NCBI GenBank assembly: GCA_018819165.1 | Contig: JAHJQP010000238.1 | Coordinates: 1-7,644, forward strand | Direction of reading: 5' to 3' | Source: Pseudomonadota bacterium | GTDB lineage: Bacteria; Desulfobacterota; Syntrophia; Syntrophales; UBA5619 | Length of the DNA stretch: 7,644 nucleotides | Part shown: one piece after another, positions 1 to 5,109 of the stretch | Layout: each line of letters starts with the position of its first letter | Numbering within the stretch: the first letter of the stretch is position 1 | Program-made: the position numbers and the translations under genes | Notes under the pieces: generated by a model | What the model was told of the DNA's origin: nothing | The model's database searches: none | The model's input: the letters and a program-made list of their open reading frames with translations, nothing else

Positions 1-156
1 AAGGGCTCCGAGGAGGCAGATTGTAGCAAACAGGATATTCGTCCGCTTCCTCCCGCCCAGGAGGAGCGAGATCAGGGCGAGGCCGAGAAGGACGATAAAC
101 CCAAGAAACGGTAAAATGACGTATCCATAAGACGTTTGCAGCGCGTTCGGGACCAT
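1..156 (-). CDS. N-terminal fragment of an integral membrane protein (runs off the left edge)
   Basis: Reading leftward from an ATG at 156, 52 codons stay open to the window edge. The ATG is preceded closely by a purine-rich AGGGGGAGGG Shine-Dalgarno-like stretch. The peptide starts with about a dozen polar residues, then a hydrophobic helix (about residues 12-33), a basic loop GGRKRTN (34-40), and the start of a second hydrophobic helix (ILFATICLLGAL, 41-52). A helix, a short basic turn and another helix right at the N-terminus resemble the multi-helix sensory region found at the front of some bacterial signalling proteins such as histidine kinases and cyclases. That likeness is an impression from the motif only, and the effector part lies outside the window. 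It is separated from pdaD by a 227-nt gap containing hairpins and a possible promoter, so it is probably a separate transcription unit. Confidence 0.6.
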   Translation of the reverse strand, partial: MVPNALQTSYGYVILPFLGFIVLLGLALISLLLGGRKRTNILFATICLLGAL

Positions 157-231
157 CCCTCCCCCTAAAAAATGCCCCGGAGAATGCCGGATGCCCCCTC
201 TCCCGGCCGGAGAGGATCAAGGGAAAAGCTG

Positions 232-260
232 ATAATGCATTTTCAATCAGAATACTTCAA
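232..260 (-). promoter_or_regulatory. Candidate sigma70 promoter for the left-edge membrane gene
   Basis: On the minus strand TTGAAG (260-255) and CATTAT (237-232) are separated by exactly 17 nt, about 75 nt upstream of the ATG at 156. The -10 box matches the consensus at only 4 of 6 positions, so this is a moderate call. The predicted leader contains a perfect 7-bp hairpin (197-203 with 209-215, 5-nt loop). Confidence 0.35.
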
Positions 261-320
261 ACGTACACTGCCCCTCTTCCGGATAGGGGAAAGAGAAAGA
301 ATCCACTCTTAGGGGCGGCG

Positions 321-352
321 CCCCCGGAAATCGGCCTTCGGCTTTCCGGGGG
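321..352 (-). terminator. Long hairpin downstream of pdaD, probable transcription end
   Basis: A perfect 10-bp stem (321-330 with 343-352, CCCCCGGAAA against TTTCCGGGGG) encloses a further GCC-TTC-GGC mini-stem (334-342), so nearly all 32 nt are paired. It lies 31 nt beyond the pdaD stop. No T-tract follows on either strand, so it is not a textbook intrinsic terminator. It may stop RNA polymerase with Rho or protect the 3' end of the message. A second GGGGC/GCCCC stem (312-316 with 320-324) shares bases with its outer arm. Confidence 0.45.
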
Positions 353-383
353 TCCCTGCACGAACGCGGATCAGCGGCGGAAA

Positions 384-932
384 TCAGAAGACGAAGACGG
401 CGGCAGCGATGACGGTCGTGTAACCGTGCGACTGAACGATGCTGGATTGCGTGATGTTCCTGGTGCTGACGATCTTTCCGCTGATCTTGAAGATCTCCTT
501 TTTCTCATCCCAGCTCTCATCAATATCGAAGTCGATGCCGAGAGTGGAGGCCAGCATGGCTGCAGCCAGGTCTTCCGCATAATCCCCCGCCTGACGCTGG
601 GTCTGGCCGAAGGAGTGGTGCTCGCTGATATAGCCGTAAGTTCGCTTGTCGGAGGGGATGGCGCAGCCGACCGAGGCCGCCAGCAGCCGTCTCGGTTCAT
701 TGCTGCAACAGCGGCTGAGTACGCAATAGGTAATGGCGCCCGCCTTGAGCTCCTTGAGGCCTCGGGTGCGGGAGATCACCTGACACCCGGGAGGCAGGAT
801 GCTTGAAACCTGTACAAGATTGCATTTTTCAATTCCGGCGTCACGGAGTGCCAGTTCGAACGAGTGAAGCTCCTCCTTGTGGATCCCCACCCCCTTGGTA
901 AAAAATATCTGTTTGGGAACGTAAGCATTCAA
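384..932 (-). CDS. pdaD: Pyruvoyl-dependent arginine decarboxylase
   Basis: Converts arginine to agmatine and CO2 in the cytoplasm, the first step of the agmatine route to polyamines. It uses a self-made pyruvoyl group instead of PLP. The proenzyme is 182 residues from the start chosen here, normal for the family. The processing site is V-S-S-I-L-P-P-G; by analogy with the archaeal enzyme, cleavage falls between Ser43 and Ser44, giving a short beta chain and a pyruvoyl-capped alpha chain. Asn38 just before it, and Glu104 in the I-S-E-H-H motif, are the likely counterparts of known active-site residues. I chose the TTG at 932 because GGAGGAG lies 9 nt upstream; a longer version from TTG at 950 would place this Shine-Dalgarno inside the coding region. 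It is the last gene of a leftward unit with HIT and LapA-type genes and is followed by a strong hairpin. Confidence 0.93.
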   Translation of the reverse strand: MNAYVPKQIFFTKGVGIHKEELHSFELALRDAGIEKCNLVQVSSILPPGCQVISRTRGLKELKAGAITYCVLSRCCSNEPRRLLAASVGCAIPSDKRTYGYISEHHSFGQTQRQAGDYAEDLAAAMLASTLGIDFDIDESWDEKKEIFKISGKIVSTRNITQSSIVQSHGYTTVIAAAVFVF

Positions 933-1007
933 TGGCTTCTTCTCCTCCAACCGGCAGCACTCCGGGCCGGTTCCTGATTTCTTAACGCCCCGGCAGGCGG
1001 AAAGGCT

Positions 1008-1157
1008 TTATAAAGGCTTTATCATGGTCCGGCGAAAGGTGGCCTTGATCTCCGCTATCTCATAGGTCATCATCGAGGGGCGGCCGCATACTGATACCTG
1101 TTCGCTCCCGCCGAAATTTATCTTAAACTTCCAAAATGAAGGAGGGTTTTTTAACAT
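1008..1157 (-). CDS. Possible small protein of 49 residues, unrecognised
   Basis: A complete ATG-to-TAA frame lies between the LapA-type gene (30 nt upstream) and pdaD (75 nt downstream), on the same strand. It is preceded by an AAAGG 10 nt before the ATG. The product begins M-L-K-N-P-P-S-F-W-K and continues with alternating hydrophobic and polar residues (KINFGG, QVSVCGRPS) and a basic amphipathic stretch (EIAEIKATFRRTMIKP). It has no signal peptide, no membrane helix and only one cysteine. Codon use is mixed: the first third is AT-rich, the rest is GC-ending like its neighbours. I do not recognise a family. It may be a real small gene of the operon, a remnant of a longer gene, or a chance frame. 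Confidence 0.4.
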   Translation of the reverse strand: MLKNPPSFWKFKINFGGSEQVSVCGRPSMMTYEIAEIKATFRRTMIKPL

Positions 1158-1187
1158 ATGCAAAACCCTTTGTCCAACTTTTTACAA

Positions 1188-1508
1188 CTATTCTTCGAAC
1201 GGCGGGGAAACCTTGCCGGCCTCTTCATCATAGGGGGGATTATCGTTCGCCTTCATCTCGCGGCGGAGATCCCGGATGGCCTTGTTCAGACGGTTAATTG
1301 TCCGGGTCAGGCGGAACCGCTCTACGATTCCCATGAAACCCGTGAAGATAACCCCGGCCAGAAAGGCGACGAAGATCAACATGTAAGTAGGGAGCGATCT
1401 TTCGAAGAAATCATAATATCGGAGCTGGATAGGAAGTGTATTTTCCAGCGAAAATGTAATGATGAACATCACGACGATCGCCAAGACAACGGTATAGACA
1501 ACTCTCAT
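1188..1508 (-). CDS. LapA-domain (DUF1049) inner-membrane protein
   Basis: A 106-residue protein with the standard layout of the lipopolysaccharide-assembly protein A domain family. It has an N-terminal membrane helix (about residues 4-20), a short extracytoplasmic loop with the family-like F-S-L-E-N-T pattern, and a second helix (about 41-61). A basic, charged coiled-coil segment (62-88) and an acidic, proline-containing cytoplasmic tail follow. In Enterobacteria LapA works with LapB to control LPS synthesis through FtsH. No lapB is visible here, so only the domain assignment is safe. The ATG overlaps the stop of the upstream HIT gene (ATGA) and has GGGAGG 7 nt upstream, indicating co-translation. 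Many distant bacteria carry lone DUF1049 proteins of unknown role. Confidence 0.85.
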   Translation of the reverse strand: MRVVYTVVLAIVVMFIITFSLENTLPIQLRYYDFFERSLPTYMLIFVAFLAGVIFTGFMGIVERFRLTRTINRLNKAIRDLRREMKANDNPPYDEEAGKVSPPFEE

Positions 1509-1996
1509 CCACAGACCTCCCGATGAAGTTTCTCAAAAAAGGGCCTGAGCTGTTCACAGGTGCCGGTCACATCCTCGGGGATCACGCTGACCTTGCCGAT
1601 GACGCGCATGAAATTCGTATCGCCGCCCCACCGGGGAACGACGTGGACGTGCAGATGATCGTCGATCCCGGCTCCCGCCGCCTTGCCCAGGTTCATGCCG
1701 ATGTTGAACCCCTCCGGCTTCATGGCCTCCGTTAAGACCCGTGCGGAGAGGTCCATATAGGCAAAGAGTTCCTGCCTCTCCTCGGGAAGGAGTTCGGCAA
1801 GGTTCCTCAGGTGACGGAAGGGAACGATCATGAGGTGGCCGCTCGTGTACGGATAGCGGTTCACCATGACGAAACAATTCTTCCCCTCGCAGACGACCAA
1901 CTCTTCCTCCCGGAGGGAATCCCGGCAGAGGACGCAGCCCGCGGGCTTCTCCCCCCGGATATAGGCCATGCGCCAAGGCGCAAAAATCATGTCCAT
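1505..1996 (-). CDS. HIT-family nucleotide hydrolase/phosphorylase-like protein
   Basis: A 163-residue cytoplasmic protein of the histidine-triad superfamily. The signature H-L-H-V-H-V-V-P-R-W spans residues 114-123, with His116 as the expected nucleophile. An upstream C-V-L-C pair (21, 24) probably contributes to a zinc site, as in several HIT proteins. The opening A-P-W-R-M-A-Y-I, the N-R-Y-P-Y-T-S-G-H-L-M-I-V-P block and the W-G-G-D-x-N-F segment after the triad resemble the Ap4A-phosphorylase-like branch (Mycobacterium Rv2613c type). A dinucleoside-polyphosphate substrate is therefore plausible but not proven. The ATG at 1996 keeps the family's short lead before A-P-W-R; an ATG at 1990, spaced better from GAGGA, would remove only two residues. 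It begins 19 nt after the end of a decayed phosphodiesterase gene and overlaps the LapA-type gene by 4 nt. Confidence 0.92.
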   Translation of the reverse strand: MDMIFAPWRMAYIRGEKPAGCVLCRDSLREEELVVCEGKNCFVMVNRYPYTSGHLMIVPFRHLRNLAELLPEERQELFAYMDLSARVLTEAMKPEGFNIGMNLGKAAGAGIDDHLHVHVVPRWGGDTNFMRVIGKVSVIPEDVTGTCEQLRPFFEKLHREVCG

Positions 1997-2015
1997 TCCT
2001 CAAGCCCTTATATAA

Positions 2016-2327
2016 TCAGTCTTCCCGCAATTCGATGATTTCTCCGCTGATCGTCTTTCCGATCCCGAGGATGCCGACCGAATTGAACGGGGAAAAGCGG
2101 TCGCAGGCGGCCGAACCGGGGTTGAAATGGAGAACGCCCTCCTGCACCCTTTTGACCGGCCCGCGGGAATGTCAGAAGATTAGACAGTCCAATAAACTGA
2201 ATATATTCATTATTTATTCTTCAGTCCGAGCGGGCGTCCCGAAACCATGAATCAACGCCAGCCGGAAACCGTTCCTATCGAGAGCCAGTTTATAAGACCG
2301 GTTTGCCTCTGTGCAGTTACGGGCCGA
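2016..2327 (-). pseudogene. Decayed YfcE/MJ0936-type metallophosphoesterase, C-terminal half only
   Basis: Reading one minus-strand frame through its stops gives a recognisable phosphodiesterase C-terminus. It contains G-F-R-L-A-L-I-H-G-F-G-T-P, then D-C-L-I-F-stop-H-S-R-G-P, then G-V-L-H-F-N-P-G-S-A, and ends V-G-I-L-G-I-G-K-T-I-S-G-E-I-I-E-L before TGA at 2018-2016. Intact family members read roughly I-F-G-H-T-H-x-P at the centre. Here the metal-site Gly has become TGA (2174-2172) and the second His has become Arg. A further TAA sits at 2216-2214. There is no frameshift across about 100 codons, so decay is by point mutation. The N-terminal half with the D-x-H and G-D motifs is absent: the frame hits TAA at 2330, inside the promoter -10 box. 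The remnant lies directly ahead of the HIT gene and was probably once the first gene of that operon. Confidence 0.8.
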
Positions 2328-2354
2328 TTATAGCGATATGTTTCAAAAAGACAA
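2327..2354 (-). promoter_or_regulatory. Sigma70-like promoter of the leftward HIT-LapA-pdaD unit
   Basis: On the minus strand TTGTCT (2354-2349) and a perfect TATAAT (2332-2327) are 16 nt apart. Transcription would start near 2320, pass through the phosphodiesterase remnant as a roughly 320-nt leader, and reach the HIT gene. No other equally good minus-strand promoter was seen between here and pdaD. Confidence 0.65.
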
Positions 2355-2396
2355 GGATTATTTCGGGGATCGCGCGCTGCCGGACCTGGTTTCAAT

Positions 2397-2425
2397 TTGA
2401 CTTTCCGCACGGGTGCAGTTAGGAT
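2397..2425 (+). promoter_or_regulatory. Sigma70-like promoter of the ligA operon
   Basis: TTGACT (2397-2402) and TAGGAT (2420-2425) are separated by the optimal 17 nt. The predicted start near 2432 leaves a short leader of about 27 nt carrying the AGGAG at 2446-2450 for the first gene. It is arranged back-to-back with the leftward promoter; the two -35 boxes are about 42 nt apart. Confidence 0.65.
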
Positions 2426-2458
2426 GTTAAGAAAAAAACATAGGCAGGAGTGATAACG

Positions 2459-2722
2459 ATGCTCGAACCCGCGCTGGACAGACTTGCAGAAAGAATACTT
2501 GGTCTCGACGAGGCATCCCTCTCTTCCCTCTGGGAGAAATACAAGAATCGGATGGAACATTTCGAACCGTCGAAGGAATGGGAAAAGGCGGTAATCATCT
2601 TTTTCATCATCAATGCGGTCCGGGCCAAAAACCACATCTTCAACGAACAGCTTAAACGGCGACGCGAGAACGGACCGGAAAAGACACCGAAGGGAAAGCC
2701 CGAACTGCGGCTGGTGAAATGA
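2459..2722 (+). CDS. Uncharacterised 87-residue charged helical protein ahead of ligA
   Basis: An 87-residue soluble protein with no signal peptide. Residues about 4-30 form an amphipathic helix (L-D-R-L-A-E-R-I-L-G-L-D). A W-E-K-Y-K-N-R-M segment and a short hydrophobic core (A-V-I-I-F-F-I-I-N-A-V) follow, and the tail is strongly basic and disordered-looking, rich in K, R, P and E. I do not recognise the family. The ATG at 2459 is preferred because AGGAG ends 8 nt upstream; a GTG at 2450 overlaps that Shine-Dalgarno and is unlikely. Its stop overlaps the ligA start (ATGA), so it is the leading, translationally coupled gene of the ligA-acyP operon. The basic tail would suit nucleic-acid contact, but that is only inference. 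Confidence 0.8.
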   Translation: MLEPALDRLAERILGLDEASLSSLWEKYKNRMEHFEPSKEWEKAVIIFFIINAVRAKNHIFNEQLKRRRENGPEKTPKGKPELRLVK

Positions 2723-4767
2723 ATCGCGATGAAGCGCTCAGCAGGATGGAGACCCTCAAGGAAGCCATCCTCTACCACAACCGGCGTTACTACCAGTTAG
2801 ACGCCCCCGAGATCACGGACGCCGACTATGACCAACTTCTCCGGAAACTGATCGACCTGGAGACAGAATACCCGGATCTTGCCACTCCGGACTCCCCCAC
2901 GCAGCGCGTCGGGGCGCCCCCCTTGGAAAAATTCGGCGCTGTCGCCCACCTCACCCCCATGCTCAGCCTGGCCAACGCCTTCTCCGATGAGGAGATTCGG
3001 GAATTCGACCGGCGGTGCCGGCGGTTTCTGGAAGACGAAAAGACGATCAGCTATATCGTCGAACCGAAATTAGACGGCCTCGCCGTGAACCTTCTTTACG
3101 AAAGGGGCGCTCTGACGGTGGGCTTGACCCGGGGTGACGGGCACATCGGGGAAGACATCACACTGAACCTCAGGACGATCCCCACGATCCCCCTCATCAT
3201 ACCCCGTCCGGAAAATGCCGCACCCACGGCAGAAACCAAGACGCCCTCCGTTCCGGAGCGGATCGAGGTCCGGGGTGAAGTCTGCATGGAACGGAAGGCC
3301 TTCCGCAACCTGAACCGTCGCCGAGCTGAAGAGGAGGCGCCCCCCTTCGCCAATCCCCGAAACGCAGCGGCGGGATCACTGCGCCAGTTAGACTCGCGGA
3401 TCACGGCGAGACGGCCGCTCACCATGTTCTGCTACGCGATCGGCACGGCGGAAGGGGCTTTCTTCCGGACGCACGCTGAGGTTCTCCGGACTCTTGCAGC
3501 CTGGGGCTTCCGTGTCAATCCCCTGATCCGGCCGGCGGTGGATATCGAAGAATGCATTCAACATTACCACCGCATCGGCGGGCTTCGGGAGCAGCTCCCG
3601 TATGATATCGACGGAATCGTGATCAAAGTGGATGAACTCGCCCTCCAGGAGCGGCTGGGCGCCGTGTCCCGCAGCCCCCGCTGGGCGGTGGCTTGCAAAT
3701 TCGCGGCGATCCAGGGGCAAACGGTTATCGAAGACATTATCGTCCAGGTGGGAAGGACGGGCGTTCTCACGCCGGTTGCGATTATGAGGCCTGTCCGCAT
3801 CGGCGGCGTTATGGTCAGCCGGGCGACCCTTCATAATCAGGACGAGATCGACCGCAAGGATATCCGGACCGGCGATACTGTGGTGATCCAACGGGCCGGA
3901 GACGTCATTCCCGAAGTGGTAGAGGTCGTCAAAACCTTGAGAACCGGGGCGGAGAGGCCCTTCGTCATGCCGGAGACCTGCCCGGAGTGCAACTCACGCG
4001 TGGTGAGGAGCAAGGGCGAAGCGGCCCATCGCTGCATCGGAATAGCCTGTCCGGCTCAGATCCGCGAGCATATCGCCCATTTCGTCTCCCGGGGGGCGCT
4101 GGATATCGAGGGACTGGGGGAAAAAATGGTTGCTCAGCTCGTTGCGGGCGGTCTGATCGGCGATCCGGCCGACATCTTCTTCCTCACAAAGGAAAAACTC
4201 CTCGGCCTGGAGCGGACTGCAGACAAGTCGGCGTCGAATCTCCTTGCCGCAATCGGCCGGGCAAAAAAACCTCCTCTCGACCGCCTGATCTTCGCCCTGG
4301 GCATCCGGCATGTCGGAGAACAGACGGCGAAACGCCTCGCCGACACCCACGTCACCCTCGATGCCCTGGCAGCCGCCACGTTTGAAGAGCTGCAAACCAT
4401 CCGGGACATCGGCCCCGAGGTCGCTGCAAGCATCGCCGGCTTCTTCCGGGAACCCGTAAATCTCCACGTTTTGGATAAGCTCTGTCGCGCCGGGGTGGTC
4501 CCTCAGGAGACAGTCCGGCCGAAAGCCGCGCCCCTTGCCGGCAAATCCTTCGTATTTACGGGAACGCTGGGTCGGATGGGCCGGAGCGAAGCCAAGGCCC
4601 TTGTGCAATCCCTCGGCGGAAAAGTCGACAACTCCGTCACGAAAACAACCCATTACGTCGTTGCGGGGGAAGCGGCCGGATCCAAGCTGGAGAAGGCGGG
4701 ACGAAGCGGTATCGCCATCCTCGATGAGGAGGGTTTTTTCGCGTTGACCGGGGGAGACGAGAATTGA
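2719..4767 (+). CDS. ligA: NAD+-dependent DNA ligase
   Basis: Seals 3'-OH/5'-phosphate nicks in duplex DNA with NAD+ as the AMP donor, joining Okazaki fragments and finishing excision repair. At 682 residues it has full family length. Domains in order: Ia (about 1-70, with the Y-H-x-x-R-Y-Y NAD-binding motif near 19-25), adenylation domain with E-P-K-L-D-G and catalytic Lys117, R-G-E-V at 185-188, D-G-I-V-I-K at 298-303, OB fold, a four-cysteine zinc finger (Cys421, 424, 439, 444), helix-hairpin-helix repeats (about 450-580) and a C-terminal BRCT domain (about 605-680, starting G-K-S-F-V-F-T-G). Relative to the E. coli enzyme there is an extra proline- and alanine-rich stretch at about 163-180 before the R-G-E motif. 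The start overlaps the upstream stop and lacks a strong Shine-Dalgarno, consistent with coupling. Confidence 0.98.
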   Translation: MNRDEALSRMETLKEAILYHNRRYYQLDAPEITDADYDQLLRKLIDLETEYPDLATPDSPTQRVGAPPLEKFGAVAHLTPMLSLANAFSDEEIREFDRRCRRFLEDEKTISYIVEPKLDGLAVNLLYERGALTVGLTRGDGHIGEDITLNLRTIPTIPLIIPRPENAAPTAETKTPSVPERIEVRGEVCMERKAFRNLNRRRAEEEAPPFANPRNAAAGSLRQLDSRITARRPLTMFCYAIGTAEGAFFRTHAEVLRTLAAWGFRVNPLIRPAVDIEECIQHYHRIGGLREQLPYDIDGIVIKVDELALQERLGAVSRSPRWAVACKFAAIQGQTVIEDIIVQVGRTGVLTPVAIMRPVRIGGVMVSRATLHNQDEIDRKDIRTGDTVVIQRAGDVIPEVVEVVKTLRTGAERPFVMPETCPECNSRVVRSKGEAAHRCIGIACPAQIREHIAHFVSRGALDIEGLGEKMVAQLVAGGLIGDPADIFFLTKEKLLGLERTADKSASNLLAAIGRAKKPPLDRLIFALGIRHVGEQTAKRLADTHVTLDALAAATFEELQTIRDIGPEVAASIAGFFREPVNLHVLDKLCRAGVVPQETVRPKAAPLAGKSFVFTGTLGRMGRSEAKALVQSLGGKVDNSVTKTTHYVVAGEAAGSKLEKAGRSGIAILDEEGFFALTGGDEN

Positions 4768-5039
4768 AAAAAAGGTTTCGCGTCCAAATCTCCGGCCGTG
4801 TCCAGGGGGTCTTCTTCCGGGCGAACACCTGGAAGACCGCCCGCTCGCTGGGGTTGAGCGGCTGGGTCCGCAATCTCCCGGACGGCCGTGTCGAGGCAGT
4901 TTTCGAAGGGGAAAAGGATGCAGCCAAGAAGATGCTGGACTGGTGCCGGACAGGAACACCTCCCGCCCGCGTGGACCATCTTGAATTCGAGGAAGAAGCG
5001 CCCGGCGCCGGGTTCACCGACTTCGAGATTACCTACTGA
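4764..5039 (+). CDS. acyP: Acylphosphatase
   Basis: A small cytoplasmic hydrolase of carboxyl-phosphate bonds (acyl phosphates such as acetyl or carbamoyl phosphate). The 91 residues match the family's usual size. The G-R-V-Q-G-V-F-F-R loop (11-19) binds the phosphate and supplies catalytic Arg19. Asn37 in G-W-V-R-N-L-P-D-G positions the attacking water. The start is TTG, overlapping the ligA stop (TTGA), with GGGGGAG about 8 nt upstream, so this is the third, coupled gene of the operon. No functional link between acyl-phosphate hydrolysis and DNA ligation is known to me; the pairing may just be shared housekeeping expression. Confidence 0.95.
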   Translation: MKKRFRVQISGRVQGVFFRANTWKTARSLGLSGWVRNLPDGRVEAVFEGEKDAAKKMLDWCRTGTPPARVDHLEFEEEAPGAGFTDFEITY

Positions 5040-5047
5040 ATTAGTGA

Positions 5048-5079
5048 CCTCTCCTCCCTCTTGCGAAGGGGAGGAGGGG
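5048..5079. terminator. 12-bp-stem hairpin between convergent acyP and aminotransferase genes
   Basis: The arms CCTCTCCTCCCT (5048-5059) and GGGGAGGAGGGG (5068-5079) pair over 12 positions with two G-T wobbles and an 8-nt loop. It lies 8 nt beyond the acyP stop and 30 nt beyond the aminotransferase stop, where a bidirectional terminator is expected. Neither strand has a T-tract after it. The C/T-rich and G/A-rich arms resemble dispersed palindromes common between genes in environmental Deltaproteobacteria, so it could also be one copy of such a repeat. Confidence 0.45.
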
Positions 5080-5109
5080 AATGATCAAGTCCCGGCGGCC
5101 TTCCCCTCT

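Noticed and set aside
271..289. Small hairpin CCCCT/AGGGG with a 9-nt loop
   Set aside because: A 5-bp stem without a T-tract or clear position relative to a gene is too weak to call.
1141..1190. TTGGAC-N17-TTAAAA on the minus strand as a separate promoter for pdaD
   Set aside because: The -10 matches at only about half its positions, and the predicted start would lie inside the small reading frame; not reliable enough to list.
2172..2174. In-frame TGA in the phosphodiesterase remnant as a possible selenocysteine codon
   Set aside because: The position is a Gly in the family, a second stop (TAA) lies 40 nt upstream and the N-terminal half is missing, so gene decay is the simpler reading.
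2035..2250. A 71-codon plus-strand frame across the phosphodiesterase remnant
   Set aside because: The opposite strand carries recognisable phosphodiesterase sequence in a single frame; the plus-strand product has no features or good ribosome site.
2311..2421. 9-bp direct repeat GTGCAGTTA at 2311-2319 and 2413-2421, like a target-site duplication around 93 bp
   Set aside because: The enclosed segment has no terminal inverted repeats or transposase remnant, and a 9-bp repeat within this region is expected by chance fairly often.
2252..2635. A 127-codon minus-strand frame crossing the divergent promoter region
   Set aside because: It runs antisense to the 87-residue gene and through both promoters, and shares no frame with the phosphodiesterase remnant.
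3994..4959. A 321-codon minus-strand frame inside ligA and acyP
   Set aside because: It is antisense to the zinc finger, HhH and BRCT parts of LigA, which are unmistakable; no family features are seen in the antisense product.
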